A DNA stretch of 64,000 bases from Psychrobacter sp. GP33 (GTDB taxonomy: Bacteria > Pseudomonadota > Gammaproteobacteria > Pseudomonadales > Moraxellaceae). The DNA lies in NCBI RefSeq assembly GCF_014119005.1, contig NZ_JACGYX010000001.1:542446-606445 (forward strand), in the 5' to 3' direction. Of the stretch, positions 53,266 through 62,528 are shown piece by piece. The notes under the pieces are model-generated. The model was not told the DNA's origin and did not search any database. It was given only the letters and a program-made list of their open reading frames with translations. The translations under genes were made by a program, and so were the position numbers. Position 1 is the stretch's first letter. Each line of letters begins with the position of its first letter.

Positions 53266-54843
53266 ATGAGTAGACAAGTAGATAAACTATTAATTTCTGT
53301 CAGTATCGCATTGGTAGTCATTGTGGTTGGCGCTTTATATCTTCAACCGGAGCAATCACAAGTGGTTGCAAGCGCTATCTTTGGGAAAATGACAGAGTGG
53401 TTTGGCTCGGGGGTACTGATATTCACTTTCCTCGGTGTGTTACTGCTGGCTTTCGTGGCAACCAGTAAATATGGCAACATTCGCTTTGGGGAAGAGGCAC
53501 CGGAGTACTCCAACTTCAAATGGATTTCAATGATGATTGCCTGTGGACTGGGCTCAGCCACTGTCTATTGGGCGTTTGTGGAATGGGCTTATTATATTGA
53601 AACCCCTGGACTTGGCATTGAGGCAAACTCGCAAAAAGCATATGAGATGTCATTACCTTACAATATGTTTCATTGGGGTTTCAGTGCATGGACACTATAC
53701 GCTCTAGTCGCACTTCCTATTTGCTATCACTTATATGTACGTAAAAACGCAGGGCTCAGTTTAAGCGCCATCGTTAGCGCGATTACCGGTATTAAGCAAA
53801 GTGGTGTCCTAGGGCGTATTATTGATGTTATCTTTATATTTATCTGTTTTGGCGCGTTAAGTATTACCCTAGGCGTTTCGGTGCCACTGGTTAATAATGT
53901 TTTAAGTACGGTATTGGGCATTGAGCCCTCATTTACGATGAATATCGTATTGATTCTCATCATTTCTGTCGTCTATTCGCTAAGTTCTTATATCGGCTTA
54001 CAAAAAGGTATGTCAAATTTAGCAGATTTTACGACAAAACTGGCGTTACTTCTCTGTGTTGGGGTTTTAGTTTTAGGACCAACGAATTTTATCATTGCGA
54101 ATACTACTAACTCTCTAGGCTTAATGCTGCAGAACTTTGTGCAAATGAGTTTATTTACTGATCCTATTGGTAAATCTGGCTTTCCACAATCATGGACAAT
54201 ATTCTATTGGTTGTATTGGATTACTTATGCGCCTTTCACCGGTATTTTCATTGCTAAAGTATCAAAAGGTCGCACGCTCCGGTCAGTCGTTATTAACACC
54301 CTAATTAGTGGTAGTGCAGGCTGTTTCTTGTTCTTTGGTATTATTGGTAGTCTAACTATTGATCGCCATTTGACAGGACTGGTCGACGTGGTTGGGATGT
54401 TAGGAGCTGGTCAAGATAATAGTGCCATTATTGCCGTTCTACAAACATTGCCATTAAGTAGCGCTTTCATGATCTTGTTTTGTGCAATCTCTGTGCTGTT
54501 TCTTGCCACGACGTTAGATGGTGCTGCATTTACCATGGCTTCTACAGCCACACCAAAATTACAAGGAAATGAAGAGCCGCATCCAATACATCGACTGTTC
54601 TGGTGCGTCATGTTAGCCCTAGTGCCATTGACGATGATTTTTATCGGAGCAAGCTTGGATACGATTAAAACCAGTGCCATCATCACCGGTATTCCCATTC
54701 TCTTTATTATGATACTTATCATTGTTGGCTGGTTAAAATGGATGGTAAAAGACTTTGGTGATGTGCCCTCTGATAAAATCGCTGAAGTATGTGCTTCTGG
54801 CATTAAGGAAACGCGATCAAACGAGTTGAGTGAGAAACGATAG
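53266..54843 (+). CDS. BCCT-family (betaine/carnitine/choline) transporter
   Basis: The start at 53266 is preferred since GGGGA precedes it; an ATG at 53248 has no ribosome site. The 525-residue protein has about 12 membrane helices. BCCT patterns include MIACGLGSATVYWAFVEW (about residues 84-101), PYNMFHWGFSAWTLYAL, and WTIFYWLYWITYAPFTG in helix 8, the aromatic box segment, where one of the usual tryptophans is Tyr. Family members carry quaternary amines or zwitterions, either with Na+ or H+ or by exchange (CaiT type). Adjacent enolase-superfamily enzymes suggest that the cargo is the substrate of this pathway, but it is unknown. Confidence 0.9.
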   Translation: MSRQVDKLLISVSIALVVIVVGALYLQPEQSQVVASAIFGKMTEWFGSGVLIFTFLGVLLLAFVATSKYGNIRFGEEAPEYSNFKWISMMIACGLGSATVYWAFVEWAYYIETPGLGIEANSQKAYEMSLPYNMFHWGFSAWTLYALVALPICYHLYVRKNAGLSLSAIVSAITGIKQSGVLGRIIDVIFIFICFGALSITLGVSVPLVNNVLSTVLGIEPSFTMNIVLILIISVVYSLSSYIGLQKGMSNLADFTTKLALLLCVGVLVLGPTNFIIANTTNSLGLMLQNFVQMSLFTDPIGKSGFPQSWTIFYWLYWITYAPFTGIFIAKVSKGRTLRSVVINTLISGSAGCFLFFGIIGSLTIDRHLTGLVDVVGMLGAGQDNSAIIAVLQTLPLSSAFMILFCAISVLFLATTLDGAAFTMASTATPKLQGNEEPHPIHRLFWCVMLALVPLTMIFIGASLDTIKTSAIITGIPILFIMILIIVGWLKWMVKDFGDVPSDKIAEVCASGIKETRSNELSEKR

Positions 54844-54892
54844 ATGATTTAGTAGGTAGCATCATATCTGAAGGATAATTATAGTTTAGTTT

Positions 54893-54929
54893 AAAAGACA
54901 GATTGCTCTAAGAGTAGTCTGTCCTTTTT
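54893..54929 (+). terminator. Intrinsic terminator after the BCCT gene
   Basis: GACAGATTGCTC (54897-54908) and GAGTAGTCTGTC (54912-54923) form a 12-bp stem around a 3-base loop, followed by CTTTTT, 53 bases past the stop. Confidence 0.85.
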
Positions 54930-55111
54930 ATATGCTGCTTTCCTGTTTATTAAGTGTTATGAGCCTAATAAATAAATGACTGTAATCGTAAAAAATTGGC
55001 TTTAGCTGACAAATGTTATCATCATATCTCCTATTAAACCGTTTACAATATGGCTATATGTTAAGATTAGGCGTTGTAATTTTACTGATATGGGCTAACA
55101 GAAACCTGACT

Positions 55112-56059
55112 ATGAACACTGACACCAGTAAGCCTCTGGCTTTTAGAAGATATCCTTCGACCACCGCGCTGCAATGCTTTGAGACTGCGGCTAGACATTT
55201 AAGCTTTACCAATGCTGCGCAAGAGATGCACATGACCCAAAGCGCGGTGAGCAAGCAGGTAGCGCAATTAGAGGAGATGCTCAATCTTTCGCTGTTTCAT
55301 CGTACGCCGCAGCGTATTTCATTGACACCGGCAGGTAAAACGTATTATTTGGAAGTATTGGGAATACTCAAACATATCGAAAGTGCGACCACCAATTTAA
55401 TGTCGCACAGCACCAATACTGAAGTGCTTAGAATCGTGGCGCATCCGACATTTTGTTCGCGTTGGTTAATACCAGCGTTAAATGGTTTTGGACAACAATT
55501 TCCGTTAATCAATCTTTATATTAATGAGCAGGTTGGTCCGTTTTTTTCTGAGGATCAAAATGTGGATGTTGCCTTTCTTTATGGCGATGGCATTTGGAGC
55601 GGTATGCAATCGGTAAAGCTATTTGATGAGTATTGTATTGCCGTTTGTAGTCCTGAATACTTGCAGGATAAGACGCTTGATACTCATACGCTACAAGGCT
55701 GCATACTACTGCAACTAAGCTCGCGTTTAAGCGCTTGGTATGATTATTTTAAGCAGCAAGATATTAATGTTGATGGCACCTTTGTAGGCCCGCGATTTGA
55801 TACGTTTCAAGCCTGTATTGTTGCAGCGATGCTTGGTTATGGCATTGCCTTAGTGCCTCTACGTTTGGTGGCACAAGATTTACAGTCAGGGGCGCTGGTA
55901 ATGGCGTGGGATTATGCAGCAAAGAGTCGTGGTAGCTATTATCTTACGTATCCTATATCGCTTGGACAATCGCATAAGGTCAAAGCTATTTCGGAGTGGG
56001 TAACGACTTATCTTGAAACATCCAATCAATGTCAGAAGATATTAGAATTAGTTGAGTAA
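55112..56059 (+). CDS. LysR-family transcriptional regulator (GcvA-like)
   Basis: The start at 55112 (MNTDTSKPLAFRRYPS) gives 315 residues, which is normal; a longer frame from 55013 has a hydrophobic lead and is rejected. The N-terminal helix-turn-helix reads LQCFETAARHLSFTNAAQEMHM then TQSAVSKQVAQLEE. The C-terminal ligand domain is of the GcvA type. A LysR gene lies next to amaB and hglS in Pseudomonas putida too, so this protein probably senses pipecolate, aminoadipate or a related compound and controls the genes downstream. It is ended by a strong hairpin, so it is transcribed separately. Confidence 0.9.
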   Translation: MNTDTSKPLAFRRYPSTTALQCFETAARHLSFTNAAQEMHMTQSAVSKQVAQLEEMLNLSLFHRTPQRISLTPAGKTYYLEVLGILKHIESATTNLMSHSTNTEVLRIVAHPTFCSRWLIPALNGFGQQFPLINLYINEQVGPFFSEDQNVDVAFLYGDGIWSGMQSVKLFDEYCIAVCSPEYLQDKTLDTHTLQGCILLQLSSRLSAWYDYFKQQDINVDGTFVGPRFDTFQACIVAAMLGYGIALVPLRLVAQDLQSGALVMAWDYAAKSRGSYYLTYPISLGQSHKVKAISEWVTTYLETSNQCQKILELVE

Positions 56060-56104
56060 TGCTCTTACTATTAGGTCTTATCATTAATAAAGAATAGCGC
56101 TATT

Positions 56105-56133
56105 AAAAGCTGAGTATATACTCAGCTTTTTTT
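56105..56133 (+). terminator. Intrinsic terminator after the LysR gene
   Basis: AAAAGCTGAGTATATACTCAGCTTTT is a perfect palindrome with an extended T-run; it lies 45 bases past the stop. Confidence 0.9.
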
Positions 56134-56301
56134 ATGCCTAATGATAAGTAATTCACATTAATAATTAATATTAGTGACTAACTACCGTCCTAGCTGAGCA
56201 ACACTGACGAAAAGGAATGGAAGCACAACTATTATTCGTTTGCTGAGAAACGTACATTTTGTTGAAATGAGTTTTACACTCAAGGACGAGGAGCAAGGCA
56301 C

Positions 56302-57573
56302 ATGGATAAGCACGATAACGTTACGGATGCATTCACAATGGTGCATCCATTAACGCTCATCAAAGGCAGAAATGCAAAAGTTTGGGATGATAATGATCGA
56401 TGCTACATTGATTTTGTCGGTGGTATTGGCGTTTTAAATTTTGGTCATTGCAATCCACGTATTGTCGATGCCATTGTCAATCAAGCCCAATCTCTTATTC
56501 ATTATGCCTACAATGCCGCAGGTCATTTGCCTTATCAGACATTTATGAATCGCTTATGCAAAATTGTGCCAATGACGGGCGAGCTGGCAGGTATGTTGAC
56601 CAATTGCGGTGCAGAAGCCACCGAAAATGCCATAAAAATTGCTCGCCTAAAGACCAAACGTGCTGGCGTGATTGCCTTTGACGGTGGATTTCATGGGCGC
56701 ACACTGGCTGCGGTTAATCTCAATGGCAAGGTTGCGCCTTATAAGCGTGGGTTAGGGACGCTGGCGGGCGGTGTTTATCATATTCCTTTTCCAAGTGCCG
56801 ATAACGGAGTTAGCGATCAACAGGCGATTGACGCGCTTGAGCGTTTGTTCACGGTAGAAACTGATGTTGATAATATCGGTGCTTTTATTGTAGAGCCAGT
56901 ACAAGGTGAGGGCGGGTTTCAGCTGATGTCACCATCGTTTGCCCAGTATCTGCGCGCTTTTTGTGATGAACATGGCATCTTACTGATTATGGATGAAATT
57001 CAATCTGGCTATGGTCGTACAGGCACGCCGTTCGCATTTACTCATTTGGGGATTGAGCCGGACTTATTGTTATTGGGTAAAAGCATCGCAGGTGGTCTGC
57101 CGTTGGGTGCTGTTATTGGTAAAGCTGATGTGATGCATGGCTTACCAAAAGGAAGTCTTGGTGGTACTTATTCCGGTAATCCTGTGGCGTGTGCGGCGGC
57201 AAATGCCACGCTCGACATCATGCAAGAGGATGAAATTTGGCAATCAGCTAAGCATTACGCCGAAACTATCGAGCAGACGATAGCACAATGGCAAGAAGAG
57301 GGCGTGTCGCCTTGGCTATTTGGTCTTACGGGTATCGGTGCCATGCGTGGTATCGAGCTGCGTCATCCCAAATATGGCGTGAACTCGAGTGTGATGACAC
57401 GTGTATTGTCCGAAGCCCGCGCTCGCGGATTGCTACTCATGCCAAGTGGGCAACATCGACATATTATCCGCTTGTTACCGCCATTAACGATAGAGCCAGA
57501 AATCCTACAACAAGGTCTAGCTATTTTAAAAGAAGTACTCAAATCGCTACCAAATGAAGCACCTGTTTCTTAA
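56302..57573 (+). CDS. Class III aminotransferase (2-aminoadipate or 4-aminobutyrate type)
   Basis: The 423-residue PLP enzyme has its cofactor lysine at Lys260 in LLLLGKSIAGGLPLGA. Other family patterns are NCGAEATENAIKIAR, FDGGFHGRT, EPVQGEGGF and IMDEIQSGYGRTG. By sequence it resembles GabT-type enzymes. Its location directly before an HglS-like gene, in a cluster with amaA and amaB, points to transamination of 2-aminoadipate to 2-oxoadipate, a job done in P. putida by a GabT-like enzyme. Activity on 4-aminobutyrate or 5-aminovalerate is also possible. GAGGAGCAAGG precedes the ATG. Confidence 0.87.
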   Translation: MDKHDNVTDAFTMVHPLTLIKGRNAKVWDDNDRCYIDFVGGIGVLNFGHCNPRIVDAIVNQAQSLIHYAYNAAGHLPYQTFMNRLCKIVPMTGELAGMLTNCGAEATENAIKIARLKTKRAGVIAFDGGFHGRTLAAVNLNGKVAPYKRGLGTLAGGVYHIPFPSADNGVSDQQAIDALERLFTVETDVDNIGAFIVEPVQGEGGFQLMSPSFAQYLRAFCDEHGILLIMDEIQSGYGRTGTPFAFTHLGIEPDLLLLGKSIAGGLPLGAVIGKADVMHGLPKGSLGGTYSGNPVACAAANATLDIMQEDEIWQSAKHYAETIEQTIAQWQEEGVSPWLFGLTGIGAMRGIELRHPKYGVNSSVMTRVLSEARARGLLLMPSGQHRHIIRLLPPLTIEPEILQQGLAILKEVLKSLPNEAPVS

Positions 57574-57675
57574 GTGTTTATTGGTCATTGATACTAAAGC
57601 TACTAGGTTTATAACAATTTATTTATACCAATTAAATCTATAACGGATTAAAACTTTTTAAAAGGATTTTTGATT

Positions 57676-59157
57676 ATGAACAATAATAGTAATGCTATTA
57701 GCGACCCTAGCATGATGAGCAGCGACGACATTCGGCATGGCTTTTCAGTGGCTATGTCAGAAATGTATCAAAATGAGGTGCCACTTTATGGTGATCTCAT
57801 CGAGCTGGTGACCGAAGTAAATGATGACGTATTGAATACGCAGCCAGATATTAAAGCCCAACTTGCGCATACGGGAGAGATTGACCGCTTAAATCTAGAG
57901 CGCCATGGTGCGATTAGATTGGGCAATGCAGCGGAGCTAAGCATGATGCGTCGCCTGTTTGCGGTGATGGGCATGTACCCTGTTGGCTACTACGATTTAG
58001 CGCCCGCTGGCGTTCCTGTCCACTCTACTGCATTTCGAGCTATCGATGCAGAGTCGTTAAATAACAGCCCATTTCGGGTATTTACCTCGTTATTACGTTT
58101 GGATTTGATAGCTGATGAATCTCTAAAACAAGCCGCAATAGAAACCTTAGCAAATCGTCAAATCTTTACTGATGCTGTGGTCAAGCTTATTGAGCACTTT
58201 GAGAATATTGGTGGATTAATAGAAGTAGAAGCGCAGGAGTTTATTACAGAAGCCTTAAAAACTTTTCGCTGGTATGATAAAACACCCGTTTCAAAAGCAT
58301 TGTACGAGCGCCTATTAAAACAACATCCACTAATTGCAGACGTGGTTGGCTTTAAAGGTCCGCATATCAATCATTTGACGCCCAGAACATTAGACATCGA
58401 TACCGTACAACAAGGCATGCAAGCACGCGGTATACCGCCAAAGGCTATTATTGAAGGACCGCCAAAACGTCAGTGTCCGATTTTATTAAGACAAACCAGC
58501 TTTAAGGCATTACAAGAGCCGGTGAGTTTTAGAGTCGCAAATTATACTCAAGACAACGCTAAAAATAATGCTAACACTCATACTGAAGAACAGTACGAGA
58601 AAGGTCAACATACTGCCCGTTTTGGTGAAATTGAACAGCGCGGAGTGGCGTTAACGGCCAAGGGCAGGGCGCTATATGACACTTTATTAAATAAAGCGCG
58701 TGACCAGTTGGGCGCAACGCCAAACGAGAGTAATGCCGCAGAATATTATCGTATTTTAGAACAAATATTTGCTGAGTTTCCTGATGATTATGAGGAGCTA
58801 CATTCAGCAGGGCTGGCTTATTTTTATTATCAACCGGTTGATGAAGCCGAGATGGTAGAGATAAGTGATAGCGATTTAACAGCACCCGAAGCTAAAAATG
58901 TGCTTATTAATTTGATTGAAAAAGGCATTATTCGTATTGAGCCCATTGTTTATGAGGATTTTTTACCGGTCAGTGCCGCCGGTATTTTTCAATCTAATCT
59001 TCAGCAAGACAAGCAAAGTCGCTATGACGGCAGCTCAAATCAACAAGAGTTCGAGCGCGATTTAGGAGCCAACGTTTATAACGAGCTTGAGTTGTATGAA
59101 TCGATGCAAGCGGATAGCTTAAAAAAATGCTTATCAAGTCTGCAAAATATGGCATAA
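57676..59157 (+). CDS. hglS: 2-oxoadipate dioxygenase/decarboxylase (HglS, DUF1338 family)
   Basis: HglS converts 2-oxoadipate to (R)-2-hydroxyglutarate with O2 and Fe(II). The 493-residue protein carries the DUF1338/YdcJ pattern. The first candidate metal ligand is His116 in GVPVHSTAFR, where the nearby Arg121 would hold the substrate carboxylate. NHLTPRTLDID supplies the second His and FGEIEQRGVALTAKGRALYD the Glu. The family has a two-His-one-Glu centre. The start at 57676 follows AAAGGA at 9-10 bases. The gene stands between the aminotransferase and the AmaB-type dehydrogenase, as expected for the final step from lysine to 2-hydroxyglutarate. Confidence 0.92.
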   Translation: MNNNSNAISDPSMMSSDDIRHGFSVAMSEMYQNEVPLYGDLIELVTEVNDDVLNTQPDIKAQLAHTGEIDRLNLERHGAIRLGNAAELSMMRRLFAVMGMYPVGYYDLAPAGVPVHSTAFRAIDAESLNNSPFRVFTSLLRLDLIADESLKQAAIETLANRQIFTDAVVKLIEHFENIGGLIEVEAQEFITEALKTFRWYDKTPVSKALYERLLKQHPLIADVVGFKGPHINHLTPRTLDIDTVQQGMQARGIPPKAIIEGPPKRQCPILLRQTSFKALQEPVSFRVANYTQDNAKNNANTHTEEQYEKGQHTARFGEIEQRGVALTAKGRALYDTLLNKARDQLGATPNESNAAEYYRILEQIFAEFPDDYEELHSAGLAYFYYQPVDEAEMVEISDSDLTAPEAKNVLINLIEKGIIRIEPIVYEDFLPVSAAGIFQSNLQQDKQSRYDGSSNQQEFERDLGANVYNELELYESMQADSLKKCLSSLQNMA

Positions 59158-59289
59158 ACAACCAGAGGCTTTGTAGAGCATTCCAAAAAGGAATGAGCGT
59201 AAGAACTTTATTATTTTGCAAGTTAGCGTGTTGCAGGGTAGTTTTATAAGTCTCAAGGACGTAATAAACCAATAGGAAAGGGATTGATT

Positions 59290-60780
59290 ATGATTAAGCA
59301 ATATATGTCTGCCATGGGCGTCAAAGAAGAACAATACAGCAATGGCGATTTTGAGGTTCATACCCCAATTGATGGGGCAATTATTGGTAAAGTTACTTTA
59401 GACACAGTGGCTGACGTCGGTACCAAAATACAAAATGCCAAAGATGCTTTTCAAGAGTGGCGTACGGTTCCTGCACCAAAGCGTGGCGAGTTGGTTCGTC
59501 TGTTGGGTGAAGTACTGCGTGAGCATAAAGAAGATTTAGGCATCTTAGTATCATTTGAGGCAGGAAAAATAAAAGAAGAAGGTCTGGGTGAAGTCCAAGA
59601 AATGATTGATATCTGTGACTTCGCCGTTGGTCTGTCTCGTCAAATTTATGGCTTAACTATAGCCTCAGAACGTCCAGGTCACCACATGCGGGAAACATGG
59701 CATCCACTTGGCGTTATTGGTGTAATTTCAGCATTTAACTTTCCTGTTGCCGTTTGGGCTTGGAATACAGCATTAGCTATCGTATGTGGCAACCCTGTGA
59801 TTTGGAAGCCTTCAGAAAAAACTCCTTTAGTCGCTCTAGCCTGTCAAGCATTGTTCGAAAAAGCAGTTGCAAAATTTGGTGACGCACCAGCGCATCTATC
59901 GCAAGTATTATTGGGCGAGACGGATGTTGGTAATGCTCTAGTCGAAAACAAAGACATTGCTTTGGTCAGCGCAACTGGTAGCACGCGTATGGGCAGAACA
60001 GTCGGACCTAAAGTCGCTGAACGCTTTGGTAAATGCTTGCTTGAATTGGGCGGTAACAATGCCATGATTTTGGCACCAAGTGCTGATTTAGATTTGGCAC
60101 TACGCGGTATTTTATTCTCAGCAGTAGGCACAGCAGGGCAGCGCTGTACCACACTACGCCGCCTATTCGTTCATACATCTGTTAAAGATGACATCTTGCC
60201 ACGCGTAAAAGCTGCTTATGAGACGGTTAGTATTGGACATCCATTGGAAGGCAACCTTGTTGGTCCACTGATTGATGAAGACAGCTTTAATAATATGCAA
60301 ACTGCGTTAGAAAATGCTAAAAACGCAGGCGGCAAAGTTACTGGTGGTGAGCGCGTATTAATGGATAAATATCCTGATGCTTATTATGTGAAGCCTGCTA
60401 TTGTAGAATTTGACGCGCAAAATGATGTGGTCAGAACTGAGACCTTTGCGCCCATTTTATACGTCATGACTTATAACCACTTTGACGATGCTTTAGTTAT
60501 GCAAAATGATGTGCCTCAAGGATTATCATCGTGTGTATTTACTAATGATTTGCGTGAAGCGGAGCTGTTCTTAAGTGATCGCGGTAGTGATTGTGGTATT
60601 GCTAACGTCAATATTGGGACAAGTGGTGCTGAAATCGGTGGGGCGTTCGGTGGTGAAAAAGAAACCGGCGGCGGTCGCGAGTCAGGTTCAGATGCGTGGA
60701 AAAATTATATGCGTCGTCAGACCAATACAGTCAACTATTCAACAGAGTTGCCACTCGCGCAGGGCATTAGTTTCGGTTAA
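59290..60780 (+). CDS. amaB: L-aminoadipate-semialdehyde / piperidine-6-carboxylate dehydrogenase
   Basis: This is an ALDH7 (antiquitin)-type aldehyde dehydrogenase of 496 residues. The catalytic Cys286 is in TAGQRCTTLRR and the general-base Glu in LELGGNNAMI; HPLGVIGVISAFNFPVAVW and GGEKETGGGRESGSDAWKNY are ALDH7 signatures. It oxidises 2-aminoadipate 6-semialdehyde (in equilibrium with piperidine-6-carboxylate) to 2-aminoadipate using NAD+. The ATG at 59290 follows AAAGGGA; the in-frame TTG two codons earlier is rejected. It fits between the pipecolate oxidase step (amaA, downstream) and the aminotransferase. Confidence 0.93.
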   Translation: MIKQYMSAMGVKEEQYSNGDFEVHTPIDGAIIGKVTLDTVADVGTKIQNAKDAFQEWRTVPAPKRGELVRLLGEVLREHKEDLGILVSFEAGKIKEEGLGEVQEMIDICDFAVGLSRQIYGLTIASERPGHHMRETWHPLGVIGVISAFNFPVAVWAWNTALAIVCGNPVIWKPSEKTPLVALACQALFEKAVAKFGDAPAHLSQVLLGETDVGNALVENKDIALVSATGSTRMGRTVGPKVAERFGKCLLELGGNNAMILAPSADLDLALRGILFSAVGTAGQRCTTLRRLFVHTSVKDDILPRVKAAYETVSIGHPLEGNLVGPLIDEDSFNNMQTALENAKNAGGKVTGGERVLMDKYPDAYYVKPAIVEFDAQNDVVRTETFAPILYVMTYNHFDDALVMQNDVPQGLSSCVFTNDLREAELFLSDRGSDCGIANVNIGTSGAEIGGAFGGEKETGGGRESGSDAWKNYMRRQTNTVNYSTELPLAQGISFG

Positions 60781-60975
60781 TGCTAAGCAGTTAGATGCTT
60801 TATCGTTAAACTAAGAATAGACAATTATCAATAGACAAAGTGCTGAGTCTGCCATAGGTTGGCTGAGCACGATTTTAACTGCTAGGTAGTACTTTATGAG
60901 CAACCACGGATGGGTTGTTACGATGATTGATAGCAAAGGCTATTGATTTCCACTACTAAGGAAGGTAGGTGTCTA

Positions 60976-62508
60976 ATGTCAGATAAAACCCCTCATGATT
61001 CTTCTAAAAATATTTCTACAGAAAAAGATTCTGTTCAAAATGACACGGTTCAAAACGGCTATGAGCCATCTAGTAGCTTTTTACTAGATATTGCCCCCTT
61101 ATTATTAACGTCCATGATTCTCATGGTGCAGTTCTTTGTCTTTAAAGACTTTACCCCACATATTCCTCTCGCTTGTGGCATTTTAATCACAGGCTTATTC
61201 ATGAAACTGCGCCGGCGTAGCTGGGCGGGCATGGAAGAGAACTTCTTAAAGGTCGTCAAAATCGGTTTGCCTGCCATGATTATTCTGATGGGCGTGGGTA
61301 TGCTCATTGGCTCGTGGATTATTGCTGGCACGGTGCCGACCATTCTTTATTACGGCTTTAGTATATTTTCACCTTCTTCGTTTTTGTTCTCTGTGTGTCT
61401 TATTTGCGCCGTTATTTCTGTCGCTACAGGTACATCATGGGGCACGGTCGGTACCGTTGGGCTTGCCATGATGGGCATAGGTTTGGGGCTTGGTATTCCG
61501 GCTCACTTTACCGGTGGGGCGATTGTCTCAGGTGCTTTTTTTGGTGATAAAATGTCGCCGCTGTCAGATACCACTAATCTTACGCCTGCTGCAGCCGGTG
61601 TAGACCTCTGGGATCATATTAGAGGGATGTTACCAACTACCGTTCCAGCGATGGTTACAGCTTTGGCACTCTATGCGTGGATTGGGATGAGCTACGGCAA
61701 TGACAACGTCAACATGTCTACGATTCAGGCATTACAGTCTACGTTAGCCAGTAATTATAATATTAGCCTTATTACGTTGCTGCCTGCTGTAGTGGTAGTT
61801 GGTGCTGCGGTCTTTAAGATGCCTGCGATACCAACTGTATTGGGTGGTGTCGTGGTTGCGTCATTGGTTGCCTTTTTTCTACAAGGCGTTGGTGTCAGCG
61901 ATATCTTTAATGTGTTACAAAATGGCTTTAAAAGTGAAACTGGGTTTGACGTGGTAGATCAATTGCTGTCAAAAGGTGGTGTCATGTCCATGACTTGGGT
62001 TGTTACTTTAACCATTTTTGCCTTAGCATTTATTGGCTCGATTGAGCATTACGGCACGCTCAGAGCTATCATGACAAAAATCAATAAAATTGTAAAAACG
62101 CGTTTTGGCTTGGTGACTACCACTTATGCCAGCGTCATCGGCGTGGGTACGATTATTGGTGATGTTTATACTACTTTAGTATTGCCGGGACGCTTATTAA
62201 AAGATAAATATAAAGAGATGGGTTATAAGCGCACGACCTTGACTCGTTCTATCGAAGATAGTGGTACGCTGTTATCACCTCTTATCCCATGGAATATGGG
62301 CGGTAGTTTCGTCGCAGCCACGCTGGGTATCGCTACATTGACTTATGCGCCTTTTGCCTTTGCTTGTTGGTTATCGCCTTTATTTGGATTGTTATGGGCA
62401 GCGCTTGGTAAATTCACCCCGCGCGAAGATGAGCCAGAAAAAGAGATAATTCTCACCAAAAAGTCTACCTCAACTGAGCCTGCCAACACGGCATCTATTA
62501 ATAACTGA
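60976..62508 (+). CDS. NhaC-family antiporter in the lysine catabolic cluster
   Basis: The start at 60976 (MSDKTPHD) gives 510 residues; GGTAGGTG lies upstream. About 11 membrane helices are visible after a polar 35-residue N-terminus. NhaC-family patterns are TGTSWGTVGTVGLAMMGIG, GAFFGDKMSPLSDTTNL and the C-terminal SGTLLSPLIPWNMGG. The family includes Na+/H+ antiporters and organic-anion/H+ exchangers of the MleN type. Its position between amaB and amaA suggests that it exchanges Na+ for the pathway substrate or product rather than having a general role, but this is inference. Confidence 0.9.
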   Translation: MSDKTPHDSSKNISTEKDSVQNDTVQNGYEPSSSFLLDIAPLLLTSMILMVQFFVFKDFTPHIPLACGILITGLFMKLRRRSWAGMEENFLKVVKIGLPAMIILMGVGMLIGSWIIAGTVPTILYYGFSIFSPSSFLFSVCLICAVISVATGTSWGTVGTVGLAMMGIGLGLGIPAHFTGGAIVSGAFFGDKMSPLSDTTNLTPAAAGVDLWDHIRGMLPTTVPAMVTALALYAWIGMSYGNDNVNMSTIQALQSTLASNYNISLITLLPAVVVVGAAVFKMPAIPTVLGGVVVASLVAFFLQGVGVSDIFNVLQNGFKSETGFDVVDQLLSKGGVMSMTWVVTLTIFALAFIGSIEHYGTLRAIMTKINKIVKTRFGLVTTTYASVIGVGTIIGDVYTTLVLPGRLLKDKYKEMGYKRTTLTRSIEDSGTLLSPLIPWNMGGSFVAATLGIATLTYAPFAFACWLSPLFGLLWAALGKFTPREDEPEKEIILTKKSTSTEPANTASINN

Positions 62509-62528
62509 TGAGATAAATGGAGTATAAG

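Noticed and set aside
55013..55111. Longer start of the LysR regulator
   Set aside because: It adds a hydrophobic 33-residue lead not found in LysR proteins.
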